A stretch of DNA of 64,000 nucleotides from NCBI GenBank assembly GCA_013365365.1, contig JABVXU010000092.1, positions 98,000-161,999 of the forward strand, read 5' to 3'. A program made the translations under genes and the position numbers. This DNA is from Cruorifilaria tuberocauda. Lineage: Eukaryota > Nematoda > Chromadorea > Rhabditida > Onchocercidae. Below, one piece after another: positions 14,164 to 25,306 of the stretch. Below the pieces are notes generated by a model. It saw nothing but the letters and a program-made list of their open reading frames with translations. It was not told where the DNA came from and searched no databases. Numbering within the stretch: the first letter of the stretch is position 1; every line of letters starts with the position of its first letter.

Positions 14164-14170
14164 ATTGCAG
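14164..14170 (+). promoter_or_regulatory. Probable trans-splice or 5' UTR acceptor of G6PD
   Basis: The motif attgcag ends at 14170, nine bases before the G6PD ATG at 14180. In nematodes this arrangement normally marks spliced-leader addition. A 5' UTR intron is the alternative. Only transcript data can separate them. Confidence 0.5.
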
Positions 14171-14179
14171 TGTTACAAA

Positions 14180-17100
14180 ATGTCACACGGAAATTCTCCG
14201 ACACCAGATCGAACTAATTCTCTATCTAGTCCTTTAAGTATGGAGCTCGTTAACTTTCTGAAAGAATCTATGGGAAGTATCAATACCGACCCACATGTTT
14301 TTGTTGTTTTCGGTGCTTCGGTAAGTTGGTTATGTTTAAATTGTTACTACGGAGTAGAAACATTGACACTGTGGAAAGCATGCTGCCACTTTATATATTG
14401 TTTGAGGTGTCGGGTGAGCTTACTTACACTTTAAATTTATTTGAAGTTAGTTGCTACGAAATTCATGAAAGTAAATTTTCATCATGCTGACGCTTTGTTT
14501 CAACACATTTTTTGAGGGTGATTTGGCTAGGAAGAAGATATATCCGACGCTTTGGTGGCTTTATCGTGATTCATTGCTACCAAATAATATTTCAATTGTT
14601 GGTTATGCACGATCTAATTTGACGATGACTTCCCTGAAGGAAAAATTTATTGGGAAATGCAAGGTTACTTTGTTAAAATTTAGTCCTGGAAGTTTTTTTA
14701 CGTACGACTTATAAGTTGTAATGTTTGTTATATAAGTCAAACAGTATGTAATTGATGGACCATTTATTATTTAAAGATCAATATCTTTCAACTGAGGCTT
14801 AGTCTTAATTCCCAACATTCATTTTGCCTATAACGGAATACATTTCAGCTTCATTCTGGTGAAGAGGCAAAGTTTGATAAATTTATATCACGTTGCTCAT
14901 ATATCCGTGGTAAATATGATGAGTCTTGTGGTTTTATTGAACTGCAGAATTTTATCGAAAGAATCCAGCGGTCTTGCGATGGAAGTCAGTTTCTCATTCT
15001 TTTGGTTTCATTTTTACTTGATTATTAATCTATAATGAAGCAAGAATGTGTTTGCTGTGCACGTATTACGGATGAAATTCTTTAATCGGTTTAGACTACA
15101 GAATTTAGTAGTTTCATTACACACCCGTCTAATTATATTATTACTCCAATTAATTTGCTTATTGTAGCGTTATGTTTTAAGATTAGGTATTGGAAAATGC
15201 AGTATTCACTCTTTTCAATTGTGTCGTAAATCAAAGGCAGAAGTTCAAAGTTTCAAACCGACCCACTATAATTTGTTTTTCATAAAATGTAAATTGCAGC
15301 ACCAGTGAACAGACTGTATTACTTGGCGTTGCCTCCTGAAGTTTTCGAAGATGTCACACTTCAGATAAGTAAGAACTGTTTGGATGACGGGTAAGTGCTA
15401 TACATGCTTCCTGATTCATTCCTCAAAACTGAATTTGACCTGATTTGCGGCGTAATTTTCCATTTTCATCCTTTTTCATTGACAATAACATTATTTGCGT
15501 TTCTTCTAAAGATAACTCACCTTCACAATTCTGTCTTTTAGAATACAACTATAGCTTTAAGATATCCTTCCTTCTGGAATAGAGTAAATTTTTTTCAAGT
15601 AATTCTTGGTATTTTAATATTTTCAGTTAGTTTTCCATTATTTTAATACATGCGCTTACTATCCTTTTATTCATTATTCAGAGAGTTTTAATACTTTTTT
15701 CAGTCGTTCTTGGACGCGAATCATTATTGAAAAACCTTTTGGCTTCGATTCAGAATCTTCCGCAAAATTGTCTTTACATCTTGAACGTTTATTCCGGGAA
15801 GACCAAATCTACCGTATAGATCATTACCTGGGCAAAGAAATGGTACAAAATCTTATGATTCTTAGGTTGATTTTAAGCGTTTTCTCTTATTTATTTTTTT
15901 ATTGTTAGCATGTTGTAGCAATATATACCAGCAAATTGAGAGAAGAAAACTTCTATTGGATGTAAAAAGCATATTGCATCTACGTTGTTACTGTTTCGTG
16001 GGAAATCAGGAATATCGAAAATGGCTAGAAATAAATCATCGTTTATTGAAATCTTTACATGATTTGCATTCAGTTTGTTTTTGTCAATATTAAGACTAAT
16101 TGAATTTTAGGTTTGGGAACAGGATATTTAATCCTTCGTGGAATCGTGACAATATAGCCGCTATTGTGATCTCGTTCAAAGAAAATTTTGGAACGCAAGG
16201 TCGTGCAGGATATTTTGATACAAGTGGCATAATACGGTAGATTTTCAAATAATCAAATACGTATATCGCATATTTTATTAGTTTTGTTGTCTCTTTAAAA
16301 ATGTAGAGATTTTTAATTGCTTATTTGTTCAGCGATGTAATGCAAAATCATCTAATGCAAATTCTGACACTAGTTGCTATGGAAAAACCTGCCAGTTTGG
16401 ATGCCGAGGATATTCGTGATGAAAAAGTGATTTTTTTATGCGCTCTCATATCATTATATATAGTTTGGAACAGTAAATATCTCCATTTTCAAGCATTTAT
16501 AGTGTATAGAATTTGGTTCTCGTTTGTTTTAACTTATTCTATGTCCTATAAGATATAAGCTACAAGGAAGTAATGTAAAAGTATAACAGAATTTTTGGAT
16601 TATGACGTTTCTGGATTAAATGCTCAGAATATGGATGTAAATCATCAATCCTCTTCACAAATAGAAAAAATTTCTTGAATAGTTCGATTGTTTTTACTTC
16701 TTTACGTAGCTGTCATTAAGTTACATCAGATTCTTGACATTATTTTAGGTTAAAGTTATGAAGTGCATCAAACCTGTTCAAATGCAAGATGTTGTTCTTG
16801 GGCAGTACGTTAGTGATCCAAAAGCAACAAGTAACTGCTTAAATTAATTGGTGAGCATATTTTTCTATATAGGTATAAAATAAGTATTTTATATTTGCAG
16901 GTGGAGAAGCATGCTATGGCTATCGGGATGATAAAGATGTTCCTGAGGATTCAGTAACACCAACGTATGCATTGGCAGTCTTAAAAGTAAATAATGAACG
17001 TTGGGATGGTGTTCCTTTCATTCTGAGGTGTGGAAAAGGTTAAGGTTCTTTTCGATCATTGATAAGATTTAGGTGAAAGCGATGAATTTACTGTTTGTGA

Positions 17101-18137
17101 CAGCTCTATTCCTGTCAGCGTTGTCGATTTCCGAATGCTGAAAAGTGCTGTAACTCGAGGTGCTAATTTTGACATCATATATCAATTTGCTGTGACATAC
17201 GTCTCAAATTATTGAAAGTTTTTATCGATGAAAAGAGGTAAGAGTTCAGAAGTGGCTCAACCAGAAATATTATATGAAATGTGACAGTTGAATTGTATTT
17301 CTTGAAGTTTGAACTACTTTCCAGCGCTCAATGAAAGTAAAGCAGAGGTACGAATACAGTTCAAAGAAGTTTCGGGAGATATTTACCCTGAGGGACAACT
17401 GAAAAGAACAGAATTGGTTATAAGAGTGCAACCGAATGAGGCGGTTTATATCAAATTAATGTCAAAGAAGCCTGGCATGGGCTTTTCAGTGGAAGAAACT
17501 GAACTTGATCTTACTTACGGATATAGATATAAAGTGATTACTGTTCATTCGTTGTATATTTTATTTTGTTGTCTTTTGTGCAAATTGTATTGAAAAAGGC
17601 TTATTGAATTTCTAGTCTTATTTGTTTTCAGGATGTTCGTCTTCCTGATGCTTACGAACGGCTCTTTCTGGAGGTAATCATGGGTTCTCAAATTGATTTT
17701 GTTCGAACTGATGAATTGGAACAATCATGGAGAATATTTACGCCCTTATTAAAACAGATTGAGGAAGAAAGGACGAAACCCGCCAAATATGTTTTTGGAA
17801 GGTGAATTTTTTCGGATCCGCAAATTAAGTTATCTACAATTTATGCATGTGCTAAAGAGTACTTTCACTTCATTTTTTATGAGCTAAGTTAGTCGTTTGA
17901 GATATTTTTTACACGATCTTACAAAATCTTAGTTTGCACTTTTTTTGAAAATAACGCTTGTAAAATAAAACCGAAAATCTTTGTTTTTGTGAAATATTTA
18001 CTTCATTATACCGGTTTTGCAGTTTTATTTCAAATTTAAATTTTAGTCGTGGACCAGCAGAAGCAGATGAAATGATGGTGAAGAATGGCTTCATATTTTC
18101 CGGTACTTACAAATGGGTTCCAAACACTGAACGTTGA
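14180..18137 (+). CDS. gspd-1: Glucose-6-phosphate 1-dehydrogenase
   Basis: Twelve exons, 14180-14320, 14517-14663, 14849-14984, 15300-15390, 15704-15865, 16111-16236, 16333-16426, 16749-16830, 16901-17038, 17325-17533, 17632-17801 and 18047-18137, join in phase to 528 residues (human enzyme 515). The cytosolic enzyme oxidises glucose-6-phosphate to 6-phosphogluconolactone with NADP+, the entry step of the oxidative pentose phosphate pathway. The coenzyme-binding GASGDLA loop is at residues 45-51, EKPFG at 181-185 and the signature RIDHYLGKE at 209-217 (Lys216 matches the active-site Lys of human G6PD). [25 protein letters not shown] and ILRCGKA follow. The divergent Ser/Thr-rich first 30 residues are common in animal forms. 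An AATAAA lies at 18547-18552. No frame breaks or missing active-site residues were seen. Confidence 0.97.
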
Positions 18138-19464
18138 GGAGCAAAGTAATTATACATACAGTGCTTTTTTATATATACTTTTTTTTATATTTATAATTAT
18201 ATATACTAAAAATGATAAAGACAATTTATGGATATTTCCGTAGGGCTACATTGAATCTGGATTGATGTTATTGCATGTGACTTTACGGGATTCATATGAG
18301 CCTTGTTATTTGTAAAGAAAATTATTTTTTGAGAAACGTATGGTGTTTTTAGTTTCTCTGTAAAGCATTCAAATACCTGCTGTCTGTTTTGTCAGTTATT
18401 CTTTAACTTGTTTCTTTTTTATATGATAGCCATGTGTATTTGTCGAAAACTAGGCAGGCTTAAGAATACGTTCAATTCTAATATTTTGATCTAATCCTCA
18501 TTTTTCTAGTTAACCAATGTTTGGTAGAAAAATATTTTCAATTTCCAATAAAAAGAATTGGCACTGAGTTTGTTGGTTTTTCCACAAATATAATCAAAGT
18601 GAGAGTAAATCTTCACGTTTCGTTTGAAAATGTTGGATGTTGATAGCGCTATTAATGCACTGTTTGATGAGTTGGAATGAACTTTTCTGATATTACATGA
18701 TAGTGCTACTTTTTATTGTGTAGTCAATTATAACGACCTATCACTCTCAGTTTAGACCATTTAATATCACCTTCCTACTTTCTCTGCGAGAATTTTCAGA
18801 TCCTTTCTGACGCAAAATGAAGTATAACCTTTCATTATTCGAAATTCGGCATTACATTGTTTTCACCCTGATTAAGACTTGGAAAGCTGATGATGTATAA
18901 GTTTAAGCCTAACTCAGATTTGACCAATGTATCACGGTAATCCGGAATGCCGAAAATTCCTAATTTTCCAAAATTGCCAGAAACGTAGAACACGGTTACG
19001 TGATGAGTAGTTGATGGGACCTAGTTTGTTTCATTAGTTTGGTTTATCATCAAGCTGTTTAGTCTGTTTCAGACCAACAATGTAGCTTTGATATTATTTT
19101 TCAGGCCTGGTGAGACAACTTCGTTATTTAACCTTTGGAATTTGAAACCAATTCAGCCCACACCATCAAGCAATTATTTCTACAATAGATTCACCAGTTT
19201 CTTTTAAATTATCGATCTTACCCTTACATGGCTAATTTTAACCCAAGAAAATTTTTATACCATAATCATCAGAACCAAACATCAGATTTCATGCTATCAT
19301 TCATTTTCGTTTGGAAAGAAGTCATTTCTGGATTGGAGAAGATACAGGCAAAATACCAATTGGTATTGAGAATTCCATAATGACGAATCACTAAACGAAT
19401 ATTATATAACCAAAAAAAAAGTACTGTGGATAAAATTTGATTACGAAGAAATCGAAATTTTCTT
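18138..19464. other. Intergenic / 3' UTRs
   Basis: This holds the 3' UTR of G6PD, including T/A-rich sequence at 18165-18210 and the AATAAA at 18547. The remainder toward the convergent neuropeptide gene shows no supported coding sequence on either strand. Confidence 0.6.
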
Positions 19465-20412
19465 TTACCCTTCTTTAACAAATACAGGATGCTCCGTTAT
19501 GCTATTACATCTATCAATCAAATTTATTAAATCATTTTGTCTTTTGTGGATCTGCTTCAGTTCTCTTGTAATTTCGGCAACAACATCCCAATTGCATGCT
19601 CCGTTAACCATCCTAAAATTATTCTCAATTTTTTTCCTTTCTGAAACATTAGTATATCAAATCCTGTTTATAACTTCACGAGGGTAGGGATACATATTTT
19701 ATACATAGGCTGATTAACATCAAAATTTACCAAACAATTTAATTGCTCTTGATGAGTACTCTCAAAAATGATCAATCAGCGACTTATTCAAGTCTCAGTC
19801 ACTTGAAATCATTTTGTTCAAAACACTCTGGTAAAGCTAATTTTTGTTTAGTTGCGATTATTACAAAGTTGAGTTATCGATAAGAAATGGAATTAATCGA
19901 TTATTCCTTCTGGAAATTCATCAGTAGTAAACAAGCGTATGAAATTACCATTATTTGGTTATTCGATCAAAAACAAGTTGAAATATAAATCAAAAATGAG
20001 TTGAAATATAAATCAAAAATAAGTTGAAATATAAGTGAGATTTAAAAGTAAAGAACTAATAAGGAAGTAGAAAATCTGAATAAAAAATTTTGCAAAAATT
20101 TAGATGTCTGATAAATTTCATGAAATTCATCTAATAAATTTTTACTAATCAGTTGAGCTTCTGCACTCAGAATAACTTGTTACGCGATTTTAGTACAAGT
20201 CTTCAGTAAAGCAAATATTTTTGGGCTCCTAATTAAAAGTTTCTTGGTATAATTTCAGGAAAATAATAAACGAAAAGAAAAAAAACATACAAATCATCTC
20301 GTTGCCATCCACGAAATAAGTTTGATAATGCTCGTTTGTCCCAGTTATCAGTGAATGTCATTTGCGCCGCAATGACGTTAATTATAGCTAATAGTAGTGC
20401 AATACGGTTCAT
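19465..20412 (-). CDS. nlp-47: AKH/GnRH-like neuropeptide precursor (NLP-47 type)
   Basis: Two exons, 20412-20291 and 19612-19465, join in phase 2 to an 89-residue precursor. Residues 1-16 are a signal peptide (MNRIALLLAIINVIAA). Cleavage after Ala16 exposes Gln17, which can cyclise to pyroglutamate. The mature peptide QMTFTDNWD (17-25) is followed by the dibasic site KR (26-27). It differs from the C. elegans AKH/GnRH-like peptide, as I recall pQMTFTDQWT, only at positions 7 and 9. There is no Gly before KR, so C-terminal amidation is not predicted. The rest (28-89) is an associated peptide with two cysteines (ACNWD, DRCNS), as in arthropod AKH precursors, with another KR at 64-65. The peptide would act through a GnRH-receptor-like GPCR. 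The intron holds a 23-bp tandem repeat. Confidence 0.85.
19976..20039. repeat. 23-bp tandem repeat in the neuropeptide gene intron
   Basis: The unit agttgaaatataaatcaaaa plus three bases occurs at 19976-19998 and 19999-20021 with one difference, and a partial third copy starts at 20022. It lies within the intron of the neuropeptide gene. Confidence 0.85.
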
Positions 20413-23400
20413 ACTTCTTAATTCTCAATTAAATTTCTTTGAAAATTCCCCTAAAATATGCATACTCTTACATGATGGATTATTGAACGATCTTGCGACG
20501 TTGAATTTCTATTTCGCCTGATTTGTAAACTCCTATCGCTCCATGAACCTATTATGATTTAAATTTTAACGAAGAACAAAATTTGTCCGTTAAGTTTTTT
20601 CGATAAGCTTGTCAACAAATGTTAATTTTGATTTACCTGTCGAAGTAAAAGGTAAAACATCGGTAATTTTGAGAGTTATCACCAACAACTTCGATAATGC
20701 AAATCGCTTAGAGATATAGTAATTAACGAAAATTTTGTAAATTATGATTTATTTGACATAATTTGTAAAAGCAAATGTAAAAGTCAAAGATTTGGTCTGA
20801 AAGCGAATCTTAAAAAATATGTAGTAATAATTTTCTTTTTAGGATTATAATAAAGTCATCAAAAAAAAAATCAATTCAGCATTTCTGTCAATATTTCCCT
20901 TCATCCATCACTAGGACGTCATACTCGTACTCATTATTTTAAATTAAAAAAAAGAAAAGATCAAATGACAGCTTATAAAACAACATATTTAAATGTGAAG
21001 TGAGTTGACTTAATATATCAAATTACGCCACCCGACATCAAATTGCAAATTACGCCATCAGTAAGCGATAACACTCGACATCGTTAATGAAGTTATCGAA
21101 ACGGCATGCATAATTCTATTTGTTTTGTCATTCAAAACAATATTCTTTACAAGTGGAAAATGGAAATTCAGAAATAAGAATGAATTCAGAAACGGGGATC
21201 GAACTATAATGGTGCTCGAAAGTCATAATCAGTTAATGTAATTTGGTCTATGATAGATATTTTTTGGTAATAACAAACATCGTTTTCTAGTAAATGGAGA
21301 AGGCCTATTTCAATGAGACTATTAATATCAATAGGTATACATCCTAATTCGTGTGAAAAATAATCTAAAATAACTTTCACGTTTATTAATACATACATTT
21401 TCAATCGCTTTTCCTCTTTTCCTGATTTGTTTATAAGGCAGAGTATAACAAATCTTTGGATTACTATCTCGTAATAAATGATTTATAATGATTTGCAAGA
21501 TGCTATGCAATGACTATAGATTTGCGATCTATAATTTTGCTAACTCTGATATCAGTTTTAAACGAATAGATTCTTATAATAGTGAGTCTGACCTTGTTTT
21601 TTAGTTTAATTAGAATTTGCAAAAAATGTTGATGATAAAAATAAACATGCGTGATGAAATAACGGTGTTAAGTTTACAAAATGATTTGACCAGTTTTCAT
21701 TTGTATGGGAAGTTGTACTCATATTTCAACATACGCTCAAAATTAAGCGATAATTATAGGGAAAGATTATTAATTTAGAAGCACATTGTGAGCAAGGTAA
21801 TATAAAAATGATTTTTGAGGATTTGTTGCAAAAATTTAGTCATTCTCTTATAATACTTATAATATTCGTTACGGTTATGTGATGCTAAAATCCTTAATTT
21901 TCTGTTATAAATGAGAGGCGGGAAAATTTCTTGATAATTGCTCTTCTACAATTTTATTGAAAACGTTTAATAAAGCAAACCTAGAATTAGAATTCAAGGA
22001 AATGATGCTAGGATGATTCAATACAGCCTAAACTAAATAATGAAGTTGAATTTAAATTAGTATCATAAAGAAAGCTGCATGAAATTATGCCATTTTCATT
22101 TGAACTAACTATTCGTTCTATTTTAATACAACGGTTGTATTTATGCATGTGAAAAGATAATAGAAATTCATCTAATGCATAATTATGGTATTGGTCCTTT
22201 TTTTTCATTTCAATTTCTTCTTTTATTACTCGAATCACTTAGTTAAAAGTGAAATGAAGCCCTCCCAGCATTGCCTTTTTCCATCTGTGAAATTGAAATA
22301 ATTTATTTTCAGACATCTTCGTAAATCTATTCATTGCACTGCTCATTTATCATTCAAACATCAATCACTAGAGTCTTATAGGTCATTTAATCACCACCAA
22401 CATTAATCATCGTTAAAGAGTTTCACTGAAAATTCCATTTTAAAAACATTGATCAGATTTCGAAGTTCCATTCAGTTCTTTTTTTTCTTACTTTTTTTAA
22501 AATCGTCACTGTTCATATTCTTGAGTGAAAAAATGATGAACCATTGCTAGATTCTTTAATCATTTTTATCAGCTACCTCTAACTTATCTGTGCATTAGCT
22601 TGTTTTTGTTTTCTCGAAAATTTTATATTGATAAATTATTTTAATTTTAAATTAATCATTTTGTGCAAAAAATATTTTTAACTCAGAATATTTACTATTT
22701 AATGCAAAAAGACCAATTTGAATTAAAAATTGTCCAGTGGAATGATAAAATTTCATTTAAAATGACATGCAAATTATATAATGTTTGATTCAGAATACGA
22801 TTTGGAAAATCGAACATATAAACTTTACGATCTACAAAAATGAATATAGAAAATAAGCAAAGAAAAAAACTTTACTTAATGGTTGTAAAGAGGAAATGTC
22901 AGAATCGTTTAATTTAATTATGAATTAATTCTCTTATATTGCAAGATTTAAAAGTAAGAAAAAATGTGAACTCACAGAATCAACAAATTAATTACTACAT
23001 CATAAAGTTACTCATTACATTTCCTACTTAACAATCCAATTAAATTGTAAGTATTCTATTAATTTAGGATTAATAGTTTTTTTGTATTCTTCATTTACGT
23101 AATACTGTATTAATGTTTCAATGGAAATGTCGACGGAAATTTTCTATTCCACCTTTCGACTTTTATTATTAATTTAATTTCAAAGTCCGATTGCCCTTGT
23201 TAATACACATTTAAATGATTCAAATTCGACTTTCCTTCGTAGATCAAAGAGATGAAGTAATATTTTCAATATTACTTTTAATTACCTCAAATTATTATTC
23301 TATTTCATTACTTATTGCCGTCCCATATAAGCATATATTTGATTTGACATATATTTTTTGATATTTAATTTCAGATTAAATTAAAAATTTTTTTCCGCAA

Positions 23401-23679
23401 TATATTAGCATATATCCAAACAGATTCCTATAAAAATAAGAATAGCGATTAAGTTCGCTGAAAGTAATTTGTTTTTTCTTGCTGAGAAATCAACAAAGTA
23501 AAATTAAATATAACTGCTACAGCGAATTAACACATTTTTTATTCAAAAATATGAAATTAACGGTATATTTTAAAGCATTATTGATAATAATATTGGTTAA
23601 GATATATTATGAAAATTAATCGCTCAACGCCAAAGGTCAAATAAGTACCAACTGGCGGATTCTGGATCATACCAAAGTT
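20413..23679. other. Intergenic, upstream of the neuropeptide gene
   Basis: About 3.3 kb of very AT-rich sequence between two minus-strand genes. Short open frames (for example minus 21510-21204 in two frames) cannot be joined by plausible introns. A short direct repeat containing aaattacgcca occurs near 21020-21057. Regulatory sequence for the neuropeptide gene is expected here, but no motif can be assigned. Confidence 0.55.
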
Positions 23680-24352
23680 TTACTTTCTTTGACCATGGAA
23701 TTTGTGCGACTCAGTACCGCCACGACCAAATCCTTTTGGGCCAAACATTTCTCCATAGCATTGGGTACAGTAAGGTTTTCCATCGTGCTATAATATTAGA
23801 TATTATTGAAATAATTGACTGCATGGTAGTATTTTCGATCACAGATGATCATTTTTTGACAAGATTTCAGCAAATTTCAAGAAATAATTTGTCAAGTGCT
23901 TTATATCATAAAGCTCAAGTATTATTGCTTGTTCGTGCTTTTTTTTAAAAACAAAATTCATTTTGAAAATTTGAATATTTTGAAAATGAAAATCAGAGTG
24001 GCTTGCCACAGAATGACTTCCCGGTGTCAGTTGTCTGTTACATTTTTCGTTTACGCATCTCAGACATGGTCGATGCCAATCCATTTCCATTGATTGCACG
24101 CGTTCCGCTTTAAAACATGCTTGATTTAATTGATAACAATGAGAAGTTTGGAATTTAACAGTTAAATTGATTGTGGTATCAGTCTTTCTCAAATAAATTA
24201 ATTGTTTAAATGATTATTACGGTTTCATTTATAGGCGATATCAAATATGATTTTTTTGGTGATGAACTAAATATATTATGTAACATATGAATTTTACAGT
24301 TGAGCAATTCACCGAAATAAACTGGTTTTCTGCAACGCGGACAGTTTGGCAT
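23680..24352 (-). CDS. exc-9: Single-LIM cysteine-rich protein (CRIP family, EXC-9-like)
   Basis: Three exons, 24352-24298, 24107-24007 and 23787-23680, give 87 residues, the size of CRIP1-type proteins. One LIM domain starts at residue 4: CPRC, then WHRPCLRC, then an [11 protein letters not shown] tail and the CRIP-specific [16 protein letters not shown] zinc fingers bind proteins. C. elegans EXC-9 and mammalian CRIPs act in the cytoplasm; EXC-9 maintains the apical cytoskeleton of the excretory canal. Compared with human CRIP1 the second zinc finger is altered: CVNEKC has four residues between cysteines instead of two, and YCTQCY has two instead of three. Exon 2 most likely ends at a GC donor (gcaagc). 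A GT three bases earlier (gtggca) keeps frame but drops one Val. The gene symbol is by family resemblance. Confidence 0.9.
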
Positions 24353-25096
24353 GATTTTGAAATTAAAATTCAGACCTAAAAACAACTCCTGGATAATTTT
24401 ATTTCAATAATAGCATATAAAATTTACACTTTCAATTTTTTAAATATGATTTTTATGAGTTCAAAAAATACATATCACGAATTAATAAAGAATATAAATA
24501 AGTTTTATGAATTGATTTCAAGGTTTTCTGATTGAACTTTTGCAATCACATATAATTTTCCTGCCAGCAATTCAAGGCAAAAAGTTGGTTGCATATTTTA
24601 TAGAATTTACACAAATGTATTCGTCACGAAATGGATTACATTTTCATGAATAAATTGAATGGAAGACGAAGTTTTCTCTTTTTTCAGAGCGGAATGTAAA
24701 AATGGATACGAATCGTATTCATACTCGAAAAATTTTTGTCTTTCTTATATTGAAAAATTTCTTAAGTATAAATAAACCTAGACTGTAAAGCATTTATATT
24801 TCTTATTTTTAGAATAAACATTAATTGCGTATGGAAATAGAAGCTTAAAATGGTCAATTTGAACACTTTTTATTATTGCTTCTAAAAATATGCACAGTGT
24901 AAATTGTAACTGTAAAAATGTTATATGAAACACTTATAGTTGAATGTTATCAGTATAACTTTGGGATTTTCAACTTTATCAAACATGAAGGAAGTATAAA
25001 AGTCACTTCAAAGATATCGAATTTGAAATATTTTTATAGAAAAATAAGCTGATAGTTGGATGTCCATCTCTCCATTTTTTTTCCAAATAAGTGTTT
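24353..25096. other. Intergenic
   Basis: AT-rich sequence between the LIM gene and the small membrane-protein frame upstream on the same strand. No coding exon or structured element is recognised. Confidence 0.6.
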
Positions 25097-25306
25097 TCAG
25101 AACATTTTCTTGGACCATTCAATCGGATCGATCATAAATTGAGACCGTGCAAAATATAAGATAAAACCAAATAAAAACGAAAACGAAAGCAAAAAGACAA
25201 AAATTGTGCTTTTTCCTAGTATAACGAAAATTCCGCCGTAGACATCGGAAATCACGAAATGAATTTTCGTTATCGTTTTAACGAACAAAATTGCTGCAAT
25301 TATCAT
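25097..25306 (-). CDS. Small two-helix membrane protein, unrecognised
   Basis: A single-exon frame of 69 residues. It begins MIIAAILF, has a hydrophobic N-terminal stretch (roughly residues 1-12 and 17-31), a strong helix FVFLLSFSFLFGFILYFA in the second half, and a polar end (DPIEWSKKMF). In favour of a real gene, the strong acceptor catttttattcag ends eight bases before the ATG, as for a spliced-leader site. Against it, the frame is short in AT-rich DNA and I recognise no family. It lies about 745 bp upstream of the LIM gene on the same strand. Confidence 0.35.
   Translation of the reverse strand: MIIAAILFVKTITKIHFVISDVYGGIFVILGKSTIFVFLLSFSFLFGFILYFARSQFMIDPIEWSKKMF

Noticed and set aside
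21204..21510. Two overlapping minus-strand frames that might be one gene joined by a small intron
   Set aside because: The tidy gtatgt...ttttag intron would be only 32 bp, and the 53 bp alternative breaks the frame.
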